Shown: positions 1-5,604 of the stretch, one piece after another | Position numbering within the stretch: position 1 is the first letter of the stretch | Layout: every line of letters starts with the position of its first letter | Source of the DNA: Actinomycetota bacterium | GTDB lineage: Bacteria; Actinomycetota; Acidimicrobiia; Spongiisociales; UBA5794 | DNA: 10,541 nucleotides | Direction of reading: 5' to 3' | Assembly (NCBI GenBank): GCA_003648875.1 | Contig: QMQC01000031.1 | Span: forward strand, 1 to 10,541 | Notes under the pieces: generated by a model | What the model was told of the DNA's origin: nothing | Database searches by the model: none | Seen by the model: the letters and a program-made list of their open reading frames with translations, nothing else | Made by a program: the position numbers and the translations under genes

Positions 1-457
1 CAGAAATCGTTCCGGCCACCAACGCCCCGACAAAGTCGACGAAGAGGTCGAACGGTTCGATCACATGCTCGACATCATCACGGAACCTGCTCACCATCTC
101 GCCGGGCGTCTCGCTGGGTCCCGCTGCTCCCGGCAATTCGTAGATCCGCACGAGTAGGTTCTTTCGGATGGTCGCAGCCGCCCTGAAGAGCAGGGATCCG
201 TGGTTGCGCATCGCCATGAAGATGAACACCGACCGTGTGAGCGCGTAAGCCAGCAGTGCAGCGACGAGCAGTGTCAGGGTGTTGACCTCCATTCCCTGTG
301 TGAGAGCGTCGAAGTACTCGGCCGATACGAGCCCGACGAGGATCGGCATCGTCCAGATGGAGACCCAAAGAAGCAGCGCAAAGCTGTATCTGATTGGCTG
401 CTGGCGGATCATCCGGAACATCACTCGGATGTAGGTAGGAGTTGGTGAGCCGGTCAT
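1..457 (-). CDS. ABC exporter half-transporter, N-terminal part (runs off left edge)
   Basis: The first 152 codons of a gene read leftward from an ATG at 457; the rest, including any ATPase domain, lies outside the window. The translation begins MTGSPTPTYIRVMFRMIRQQ. A hydrophobic segment follows at about residues 24-45, another at about 60-78, and then an amphipathic stretch containing ETPGEMVSRFRDDVEHV. This order matches the start of a type 1 ABC exporter transmembrane domain, where a G-E-(M/L)-(V/I)-x-R-(F/V)-x-x-D motif forms the first coupling region. The start codon overlaps the stop of the upstream half-transporter as ATGA (454-457), so translation is probably coupled. Two adjacent non-identical half-transporters usually form a heterodimeric exporter in the cytoplasmic membrane. 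The substrate cannot be inferred. Confidence is high for the family, although the ATP-binding domain is not visible. Confidence 0.88.
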   Translation of the reverse strand, partial: MTGSPTPTYIRVMFRMIRQQPIRYSFALLLWVSIWTMPILVGLVSAEYFDALTQGMEVNTLTLLVAALLAYALTRSVFIFMAMRNHGSLLFRAAATIRKNLLVRIYELPGAAGPSETPGEMVSRFRDDVEHVIEPFDLFVDFVGALVAGTIS

Positions 458-2205
458 ACCAGGGCCTCCTCCATTCCCGTCGCAAGGAGACGTGAGAACT
501 TCGATTCTGGGTCTCTCTCGAGAGATACACGCTCGCCGCACTCGATGACCCTGCCGTCTTCGAGGATCACGATGTCATCCGCTCGCGACACGGTGGCAAG
601 ACGGTGAGCGATGAGAATCGCAGTCCGGTTCTCGAGCAAGTGGTCAACCGCCCGCTCGAGTAGTGCCTCGGTTGCAGGATCGAGCCGCGAGGATGCCTCA
701 TCCAACACCACCACTCCAGGGTTCCGAAGGAACACGCGGGTGAATGCAAGAAGCTGGGCCTGTCCGGCTGATAGCCCGCCACTGCCGGACTCCAACATCG
801 AATCGAGACCAGCCGGAAGCGAGGCAAGCCACTCGTCGAGCTCAAGTCTGTGGATGACATCGTGTAGCTCCGCGTCGGTAATCGAATCATTGAAGAACGT
901 GAGATTGTCCCTGACGGTTGCTCTGAACAGTTGCACGTCCTGGGTGACCATTGCGACGCGGTGGCGAAGATTGACGATGTCTATGTCCCATGATGCCGAT
1001 CCGCCTATCCGCACCGCACCGCCCTGGGGCTCGTACATCCGGGTGACGAGCCTTGCGACAGTCGACTTGCCCGAACCTGTTCGCCCGAGGAGACCAACAA
1101 CCCTTCCTGGGGCGATATCGAAAGAGACATCCTCGAGGACGATCTCGTCACCTGCCTCGTCGTCGTATCTGAATGTGACGCCGTCGAACCGGATTGGAAG
1201 CGGCCCGTCAGGGAGCACGATGGTGTCACGTTGTACCAGAGCTGACTGCCTCGCGAGAAGTCCCTCGACTCGTTCGATCGATGCGCCCGCCTTCTGAAGG
1301 TCGATGAGTTCTTCTCTGATCTGTTCAATCGGTCGGTGTGCCATCTCGACGTACTGGAAGACGAGATAGACAGAACCAAGCGTGAGCGCTCCTGCGCCGA
1401 ACAGCCAGGAACCGAAGGTGAATGCGATGGCGAGTGAGGCAAAGTACAGGCCCATGGATGCGCTCCACATCATCGCCCATCCCGTCCAGCCGCGAACTAC
1501 CTGGGGCAGCCACTTTCGTTCGATGGCGTCAAAGCGAGAGAGCATGAATCCGGTGGCACCGTTGGCCTCGATGTCCTCCGTCCCGTCTATCTGTTCACCG
1601 ATGAACCCGTTCAATTCGGCCGCGGTTGCCCTGATGTCCTTCTGCCACGGGACCGTCACGCCGTGAAGACGGAAGAGCCCAAGGAACGTGCCGGCCGTGA
1701 GCACGGTGATCGCCAGACCAACCGTCCACGTCTCCATCCACAAGAGAATGAGAATCCCGATCAGCAGGGCCGAGTTTCCGAGCACCTTGATGATCATTGA
1801 TGAGAAGAAGTTCGACAATGCTGTGACGTCACCGTCGATTCGCTCGATGAGCGCTCCGGGGCTCGTGCTCTTGTGGAATCCCATGTCGAGGTGGAGCACG
1901 TGGTCGGTCAGATCTGCACGGAGCTGGTTCGTTGCCGACCAGCCGATCTGCTCTGCGAGGAACGTGGACCACACCGCGAGGAGCTGGTGGATAACAGCCA
2001 CAACCATGAAGGCGATCGCAATCGGAACGAGTGCCGATGCTGGCTCCCCGGCAACTGCATCGTCGATGAAGAGCTTGATCAGCTGCGGATTGACGAGCTG
2101 AAGAACGATCGTGATCAGCAGGATGCCGCTCAGCAGCACCGCCTTGGGGCGGTGCGGCCGAAGGTATCCGGTGAAGAGTCTGAAGTATGCGCGTACTGGA
2201 ATCAT
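454..2205 (-). CDS. ABC transporter, fused permease and ATP-binding protein (exporter half)
   Basis: A 583-residue protein, the usual length for a half-size type 1 ABC exporter. The transmembrane domain covers roughly residues 20-310, with hydrophobic helices near 22-40, 60-80, 138-178 and 247-285. The ATPase domain covers about 338-575. Its motifs look intact: aromatic A-loop Tyr347, Walker A 374-382 (GRTGSGKST), Q-loop Gln422, signature LSAGQ at 478-482, Walker B with catalytic Glu (VVVLDE, 498-503), D-loop about 505-509 and switch His534. The ATP site residues carried by this subunit are therefore canonical. The ATG at 2205 is supported by AGGA six bases upstream. The 3' end overlaps the next half-transporter by 4 nt, implying a co-translated heterodimer. 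Drug, lipid or peptide export are all possible; nothing here identifies the substrate. Confidence 0.95.
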   Translation of the reverse strand: MIPVRAYFRLFTGYLRPHRPKAVLLSGILLITIVLQLVNPQLIKLFIDDAVAGEPASALVPIAIAFMVVAVIHQLLAVWSTFLAEQIGWSATNQLRADLTDHVLHLDMGFHKSTSPGALIERIDGDVTALSNFFSSMIIKVLGNSALLIGILILLWMETWTVGLAITVLTAGTFLGLFRLHGVTVPWQKDIRATAAELNGFIGEQIDGTEDIEANGATGFMLSRFDAIERKWLPQVVRGWTGWAMMWSASMGLYFASLAIAFTFGSWLFGAGALTLGSVYLVFQYVEMAHRPIEQIREELIDLQKAGASIERVEGLLARQSALVQRDTIVLPDGPLPIRFDGVTFRYDDEAGDEIVLEDVSFDIAPGRVVGLLGRTGSGKSTVARLVTRMYEPQGGAVRIGGSASWDIDIVNLRHRVAMVTQDVQLFRATVRDNLTFFNDSITDAELHDVIHRLELDEWLASLPAGLDSMLESGSGGLSAGQAQLLAFTRVFLRNPGVVVLDEASSRLDPATEALLERAVDHLLENRTAILIAHRLATVSRADDIVILEDGRVIECGERVSLERDPESKFSRLLATGMEEALV

Positions 2206-2382
2206 GGGCGGTCCTTGAAGGATCGAGGGGCGAGACAGGGGTCACGAACGGTGAAGCCGTCACCTTGGTGGGTCTCGAGAGCGGGGGAGAGGCTGCTGTT
2301 ACAGCATGCGGGCGCGCGCGGGAGCCACTGATGATGGGTTCGGCGTGATCAGCCTGTCCATCGACCCTCCTCTATCGCGTGC

Positions 2383-2400
2383 CCGGTCCCCGAGGACCGG
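2383..2400. other. Perfect 7-bp hairpin with 4-nt loop
   Basis: CCGGTCC (2383-2389) and GGACCGG (2394-2400) are perfect inverted repeats around a CCGA loop. The hairpin lies just downstream, on the minus strand, of the candidate promoter of the ABC operon, so it would fall at the very 5' end of that leader. No T tract follows on either strand, so it is not a standard intrinsic terminator. Confidence 0.5.
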
Positions 2401-2408
2401 AAGAGAGC

Positions 2409-2437
2409 ATGCTCGCGGGTGGTGGACCAGATGTCAA
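2409..2437 (-). promoter_or_regulatory. Candidate promoter of the ABC exporter operon with overlapping palindrome
   Basis: On the minus strand a perfect TTGACA (2437-2432) is followed after 17 nt by GAGCAT (2414-2409). The -35 and spacer are ideal, but the -10 keeps only the A at position 2 and AT at the end. The -10 is half of the 10-nt palindrome GAGCATGCTC (2405-2414), which would suit a repressor site. A second degenerate repeat (AGATGTCAAG, 2429-2438) covers the -35. This is an inference from motif and spacing only. Confidence 0.3.
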
Positions 2438-2445
2438 GCCTGGAC

Positions 2446-2483
2446 AGATGCCAGATATCAGATGCCAGAAACGAGATGCCAGA
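2446..2483. repeat. Three direct repeats AGATGCCAGA at exact 14-nt spacing
   Basis: Identical copies of AGATGCCAGA start at 2446, 2460 and 2474, each followed by a different 4-nt filler (TATC, AACG, GACC). On the minus strand these read TCTGGCATCT and lie directly upstream of the TTGACA candidate at 2432-2437, where an activator or repressor could bind. They could also be a fragment of a dispersed actinobacterial intergenic repeat. The repeats themselves are certain; a role is not. Confidence 0.8.
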
Positions 2484-2499
2484 GACCAGAACGCTGCGC

Positions 2500-2535
2500 T
2501 TTCGGAAGCTGGAAGTAGGGTTTCGGAAGGCAGAA
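2500..2535. repeat. Imperfect 21-nt tandem duplication (TTTCGGAAG)
   Basis: TTTCGGAAG occurs at 2500-2508 and again at 2521-2529. Both copies are followed by three variable bases and GAA, giving 12 matches in 15 positions at a 21-nt period. The second copy forms the left arm tail and loop of the hairpin at 2515-2542. This may be the remnant of a small local duplication. Confidence 0.6.
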
Positions 2536-2542
2536 ACCCTAC
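2515..2542 (-). terminator. 10-bp hairpin overlapping the CPBP stop codon, possible terminator
   Basis: GTAGGGTTTC (2515-2524) and GAAACCCTAC (2533-2542) are perfect inverted repeats with an 8-nt loop. The stop codon of the protease gene (2541-2539) lies inside the first arm to be transcribed. Downstream on the minus strand the sequence is TTCCAGCTTCC rather than a U tract. It may therefore act as a U-poor terminator or an RNA-stabilising 3' stem-loop. The hairpin is directly visible; the terminator role is inferred from position. Confidence 0.5.
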
Positions 2543-3348
2543 AGCAGGTGGACGACGATCAGGGATCCGAGCATCGCAACTGAATTGGTGCCGATATGGG
2601 CAAGCACCGAGGCATACGTGCTGTTCGCATAGAGTCGGATCCACAGGAAACCGAGTCCTGCCACGAACGTTCCTGCGATCGCCCCAAGGATTGCGACAAC
2701 CAAGCCGGTGATCCCAGAGAACAGATCTCCAGCAGGGTTGGTCTGGAGTGTGTCGAGGGTCGGGAGGATGTGCCACAGACCGAAGAGGATGGATGTCACT
2801 ATTCCGGCGACCAGCGGAGACCGTCTCCGAATCAGCATGCCGAAGACGACTCCCCTGAACAGCACCTCCTCGTAGAGAGCAGTTGCGAGAGGGATCCGAA
2901 TGAACGCCTGGAAGAGTCCCCAGCCGACGGAGTGCTCGATGATCCTGTCATCTCTGAACAACTCACGGGTTGCCGGGATCGCGATGGCGACCGCCACCCC
3001 AGCGACGATCATCGCGATCACGACGCCTCCGACCGTGACGCCTCGTCCTGCTCGGTCGGAGCGAAGACCCATTGTGGTCCATGTCGTGCCTGCACGACGG
3101 GCGATCAGGAGCGCAACACCGAGTATTCCGAGGTTGAAGGGAATGTGCCAGACCTCGTCGAGCACCTCGTTGGAAATGACGTTTGCGTATCCAACGAGGA
3201 CAAGGATCGCGACAAGATGGAACATGTGGGCCTTGTGCGGCTTCGGTGGCTTGTTCAGCCAGCACGACGGTCGCCACATCCGGTCCCAGTCGGACAGCGA
3301 CCACGACCACGCTCGTCCGTGGCCGGTTGCTCTGAGGTCATTGGGCAT
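2539..3348 (-). CDS. CPBP family intramembrane metalloprotease (CAAX protease/Abi type)
   Basis: With the ATG at 3348 the protein is 269 residues. The three family signatures are all present: EExxxR (Glu160, Glu161, Arg165), FxxxH (Phe189, His193) and HxxxN (His251, Asn255). Glu and His residues of these motifs bind the catalytic metal in characterised CPBP/Rce1 relatives. Hydrophobic helices lie near residues 43-58, 70-84, 104-124, 145-158, 181-195, 211-240 and 247-267, so it is a polytopic membrane protein. The start at 3348 is preferred because TACTCT sits exactly 6 nt upstream, as in leaderless mRNAs. A shorter 228-aa form from 3225 (MFHLVAIL) would begin right before the first helix and is the main alternative. 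An open frame also extends to 3453, which seems unlikely. Substrate unknown; family members process prenylated proteins, bacteriocins or other membrane peptides. Confidence 0.9.
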   Translation of the reverse strand: MPNDLRATGHGRAWSWSLSDWDRMWRPSCWLNKPPKPHKAHMFHLVAILVLVGYANVISNEVLDEVWHIPFNLGILGVALLIARRAGTTWTTMGLRSDRAGRGVTVGGVVIAMIVAGVAVAIAIPATRELFRDDRIIEHSVGWGLFQAFIRIPLATALYEEVLFRGVVFGMLIRRRSPLVAGIVTSILFGLWHILPTLDTLQTNPAGDLFSGITGLVVAILGAIAGTFVAGLGFLWIRLYANSTYASVLAHIGTNSVAMLGSLIVVHLL

Positions 3349-3354
3349 CCGGCC

Positions 3355-3360
3355 AGAGTA
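3355..3360 (-). promoter_or_regulatory. -10 box for leaderless CPBP transcript
   Basis: On the minus strand TACTCT (3360-3355) is followed by exactly 6 nt and then the ATG at 3348, so transcription would begin on the start codon. No convincing -35 is seen at 16-18 nt. It supports the 3348 start over the more internal one. Confidence 0.4.
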
Positions 3361-3403
3361 CAGAACGCTGAGCACCGAGCACGGACCGAGATCACAGTTT
3401 CGG

Positions 3404-3431
3404 TTGGCGGGCCCGATCCTCGGTCTACGCT
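3404..3431 (+). promoter_or_regulatory. Promoter of the 193-aa gene, probably leaderless
   Basis: TTGGCG (3404-3409), a 16-nt spacer and TACGCT (3426-3431) precede the ATG at 3439 by 7 nt. There is no Shine-Dalgarno in that space, so a transcript starting at or one base before the ATG fits best. This promoter is divergent from that of the CPBP gene, with about 45 bp between the two -10 boxes' far edges. Confidence 0.5.
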
Positions 3432-3438
3432 TGGCCCC

Positions 3439-4020
3439 ATGCCCATCCTGCATGGATTCAAACAGACGGTTCTCGACCTCGGCAGGGGTGAAGCCAAGAC
3501 GAAGGCTCGTCCGCTCACGGTGGGCGATGAGACGCTTGACCGTTCGGCGGCAGGACTTGATCGCAGGGACTCCGAGCGTGCCGTCATCTTCTGGTTGCTG
3601 TCAGACCGAGCACTTTTCTACGTCGTTGGGAGTGACCCGGTTGATCACACATACCGGATCCCCTACGAAGCATTCACCGACATCAGCCTTGACTACGACG
3701 AGAACGAGGAGTTCCTGCCGTGGTACATACGGATCTCGATCTCCCCTGAGGGCAATGGAGTGATAACTCGACTCGAACAGGGCGCGATTCCGGGTCAGCC
3801 GCTCGGCGTCCTACCCCCGGTTGGTGTCGAGGACGAAGAGCGCGCTCGTTTCGCACGGGGAGAGACGGTGCCGCTCGCTGGATTCGGAACATGCCCGAAG
3901 AGATTCCGCAGCGCCCTCGAGCGACGCATGGAACTTGCTGGTGTTTCGCTCTCGATCACGGGGACAGAAGCAGCCGATCGCAAGACCCGGGCTGCAAGGC
4001 GAAAGACCGAGAAGCTGTAG
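3439..4020 (+). CDS. Conserved-looking hypothetical soluble protein, 193 aa
   Basis: I do not recognise a named family with certainty. The 193-residue protein has no signal peptide or membrane helix. Residues 46-84 (ERAVIFWLLSDRALFYVVGS followed by a YRIPYEAFTDISL strand) have the look of a bacterial PH-like beta-sandwich, where an L-x-D-R-x-L-(F/I) strand is followed by I-P-Y-x-x-(I/F). That similarity is an inference. Residues 86-92 are acidic, and the C terminus (178-193) is strongly basic with K/R-rich TRAARRKTEKL. The open frame continues upstream to 2596, but that part is antisense to the CPBP gene. The ATG at 3439 is chosen because it follows a good promoter by 7 nt. It is convergent with the next gene, with 24 bp between the stops. 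Confidence 0.8.
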   Translation: MPILHGFKQTVLDLGRGEAKTKARPLTVGDETLDRSAAGLDRRDSERAVIFWLLSDRALFYVVGSDPVDHTYRIPYEAFTDISLDYDENEEFLPWYIRISISPEGNGVITRLEQGAIPGQPLGVLPPVGVEDEERARFARGETVPLAGFGTCPKRFRSALERRMELAGVSLSITGTEAADRKTRAARRKTEKL

Positions 4021-4044
4021 TCGGCTCGCGACAGGAGATGCGGG

Positions 4045-4692
4045 TTACCTGAGTTTTTCGATGTCGTGGCTTCCGCAGTTTCGGCACCGCATTCGGGTGT
4101 CTACGTGGCTCGTATCCGTCTGCAGTCTCGTGCCGCAGGCCTTGCAGAACTTTGCGTTTCGATAATGGGTCGATCCACAAGCAGGGCAATCGGACCAGTC
4201 CGACGTACCTGCGTCGATACCCTCCACTTCCGGCTCGGCATCCTCTTCTCGCCACGGCGGAGGTGCATACGTCTCCAAGCCGTCTTCTTCATCGCCTGCA
4301 TCAGGAGCAAATGGTGGATCCGGTTCGGTCTCGGGCGAGGCCGTTCTCGCATGTGTTGTCTCAGGGATTGCTCGCCCGTGGGGATCGAGTGTGAACAACG
4401 CGATGCCTTGGGTTTCGGCGATCGAGAGAGCGCTGGTGGAGAATCCCGACGGTGAGAACAACAGGAGCTTCTTCCCGGCATCCGCTGCGCGCAATAGGGC
4501 AAGTACCGATGACTGTTCTACGGGTGCCTCGCTCAATCTGACTCTCACGAACGCTTTCGCGGTGTGGAGTTCGACGGATCCGTGGGCAGGTTCCAGAATT
4601 TCGACAGGGGGATCGCCTGTGTGATCGAGCCACAGATACGTTGCCTGGTACGCCTCGTCGAGCGTCAGTTGGTTGTCTTTTGGAATACCCAT
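4045..4692 (-). CDS. Degenerate Mrr/restriction-endonuclease-like domain with C-terminal zinc ribbons
   Basis: A 215-residue protein in three parts. Residues about 10-110 resemble the C-terminal half of the Mrr-type PD-(D/E)xK fold: a strand FVRVRL (48-53), a helix with VEQSSVLALLRAA (58-70), a strand KKLLLFS, then GFSTSALSIAETQGIALF (83-100), which parallels the Mrr G-F-T-x-x-A-x-x-x-A-x-x-x-G-I-x-L pattern. The expected catalytic (E/Q)xK strand reads RVR and no matching Asp is seen, so it is probably not a nuclease. Residues 112-165 are a low-complexity acidic, Pro-rich linker. The C terminus has CPAC (169-172), CKAC (183-186) and CRNC (203-206): one full four-Cys zinc ribbon plus one half-site. 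It starts 24 bp after the hydrolase stop, with no clear Shine-Dalgarno, and probably belongs to that transcript. A DNA- or protein-binding adaptor role is inferred. Confidence 0.8.
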   Translation of the reverse strand: MGIPKDNQLTLDEAYQATYLWLDHTGDPPVEILEPAHGSVELHTAKAFVRVRLSEAPVEQSSVLALLRAADAGKKLLLFSPSGFSTSALSIAETQGIALFTLDPHGRAIPETTHARTASPETEPDPPFAPDAGDEEDGLETYAPPPWREEDAEPEVEGIDAGTSDWSDCPACGSTHYRNAKFCKACGTRLQTDTSHVDTRMRCRNCGSHDIEKLR

Positions 4693-4716
4693 GCCTGGCG
4701 CAGCTTAACCGACGGT

Positions 4717-5604
4717 TCAACGACGCTCGAAGGCGATCGAATGATGCCAATCGGCCAGAAGAGTTCGGAGGGCAGCAACGAAAGCGAGAGGTTGGTCGAG
4801 CGTCAAATGGTGGTGTGCCTCGGGTATCTCGACGACGGGTGATACGCGACCCATCAACTCATACATGTATGCCGCGGTGTCCTGGGGAACGACAACGGAC
4901 CGCTCACCGGTGAACAGCGCCACTCGGCACTGAACCGAGGCGAGTTGATCCCGCAAGGCAACGAGAGTGCCAGCGAAGATCTTCGGATCGAACTTCCATG
5001 TCCAGCCAGCGTCTGTCTCGTGCACCGACTTTCTGGCGACATAGTCAACGATGTAGTCGTTGTCGCACGGTTGGGGCGGAATGAGGCGGAAGTGGGATGC
5101 AGCTTCGTCCTCGGTCTCGTACACGCCCGGCATCTTGAATGCTCTACCCGATCGGCTCTCTTCGGACTCCGGAGATGGTCGGCGGACGGGTGCGTCAACG
5201 ATCACGGCACCAGCGAGGCTGTCGCCGAACGTCGCGGCCGTCTGGATGGTGACCATGCCCCCGAGGCTGTGTCCGACGACCACGGGAGGTCCGGGGAAGT
5301 CGGCATCCTGTGCCACAGCCATGACTTCACGTGCCCACATCTCGTGCGAGTACTCGTCGCGCCTGTCCGAGTCACCCATACCAGATAGATGTATTGCTAC
5401 TGCATGCCATTCGGTCATGAAGAGTGGAGCAATGAATGACCACCAGTGGGCATGAGCGGCACCACCGTGTACGAACACAAGCCCGGGCTTCTCCTTGTCC
5501 CCCCATGACAGATACCGAACACACGCCCCATCGACCGTGACGGACCTCTCCTCCGGCTTGGTTCCAATGGCCTTATCGAACCATCTTGGAGTCTCGTCAC
5601 TCAC
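4717..5604 (-). CDS. Alpha/beta hydrolase fold protein
   Basis: A 295-residue enzyme of typical size for the family. The oxyanion-hole motif is VFVHGGAAHAHWW (HGG at 46-48), the nucleophile elbow is GHSLGG with Ser113, and the catalytic His is one of His264-266 in EAHHHLTLDQP. The usual acid position in G-E-x-D is serine here (GERS, 233-236), so Asp137 in VIVDAPVR after strand 6 is the likelier acid. The start is the GTG at 5604, which overlaps the end of the upstream aminotransferase gene by 8 nt and has AGAGG about 9 nt before it. The open frame extends upstream to 6048, but that part is out of frame within the aminotransferase gene and is rejected. It could be an esterase, lipase or C-C hydrolase; the substrate cannot be assigned. 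Confidence 0.93.
   Translation of the reverse strand: MSDETPRWFDKAIGTKPEERSVTVDGACVRYLSWGDKEKPGLVFVHGGAAHAHWWSFIAPLFMTEWHAVAIHLSGMGDSDRRDEYSHEMWAREVMAVAQDADFPGPPVVVGHSLGGMVTIQTAATFGDSLAGAVIVDAPVRRPSPESEESRSGRAFKMPGVYETEDEAASHFRLIPPQPCDNDYIVDYVARKSVHETDAGWTWKFDPKIFAGTLVALRDQLASVQCRVALFTGERSVVVPQDTAAYMYELMGRVSPVVEIPEAHHHLTLDQPLAFVAALRTLLADWHHSIAFERR

Larger units (their letters stand above)
2206..2538. other. 333-bp intergenic region between ABC operon and CPBP protease
   Basis: No convincing gene lies here; both the plus-strand frames and the minus frame crossing it are low-complexity readings without a family match. The stretch is rich in repeats and dyads: TGCTGT-T-ACAGCA at 2294-2306, TCTCGAGA at 2273-2280, a 5-bp hairpin GGTGA/TCACC at 2250-2264, a 7-bp hairpin at 2383-2400, a 10-nt palindrome at 2405-2414, three 14-nt-spaced repeats at 2446-2483, and a 10-bp hairpin at 2515-2542. 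On the minus strand it must hold both the 3' end of the protease transcript and the promoter/leader of the ABC operon. The leader from the best promoter candidate would be about 200 nt. Confidence 0.7.

Noticed and set aside
611..1297. 228-codon plus-strand open frame inside the ABC gene
   Set aside because: It is antisense to the ABC ATPase domain; Ser/Arg/Thr-rich with no recognisable domain.
2221..2280. Riboswitch-like leader of the ABC operon
   Set aside because: Only short stems (5 bp GGTGA/TCACC and a TCTCGAGA palindrome) are present, and I could not match any known riboswitch core.
2306..2518. Short plus-strand open frame in the intergenic region
   Set aside because: It runs through the repeats and hairpins, has no ribosome binding site and translates to low-complexity Arg/Cys-rich sequence.
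2596..3438. Long plus-strand open frame continuous with the 193-aa gene
   Set aside because: It is antisense to the CPBP protease, whose catalytic motifs are on the minus strand. The translation is rich in charged and Cys residues with no fold-like pattern, and a promoter plus ATG lies at 3439.
4021..4060. Possible terminator between the convergent genes at 4020 and 4045 (CAGG...CCTG then TTTTT)
   Set aside because: The stem is only 4 bp with a 12-nt loop, and the T run is within the coding part of the minus-strand gene. Too weak to call.
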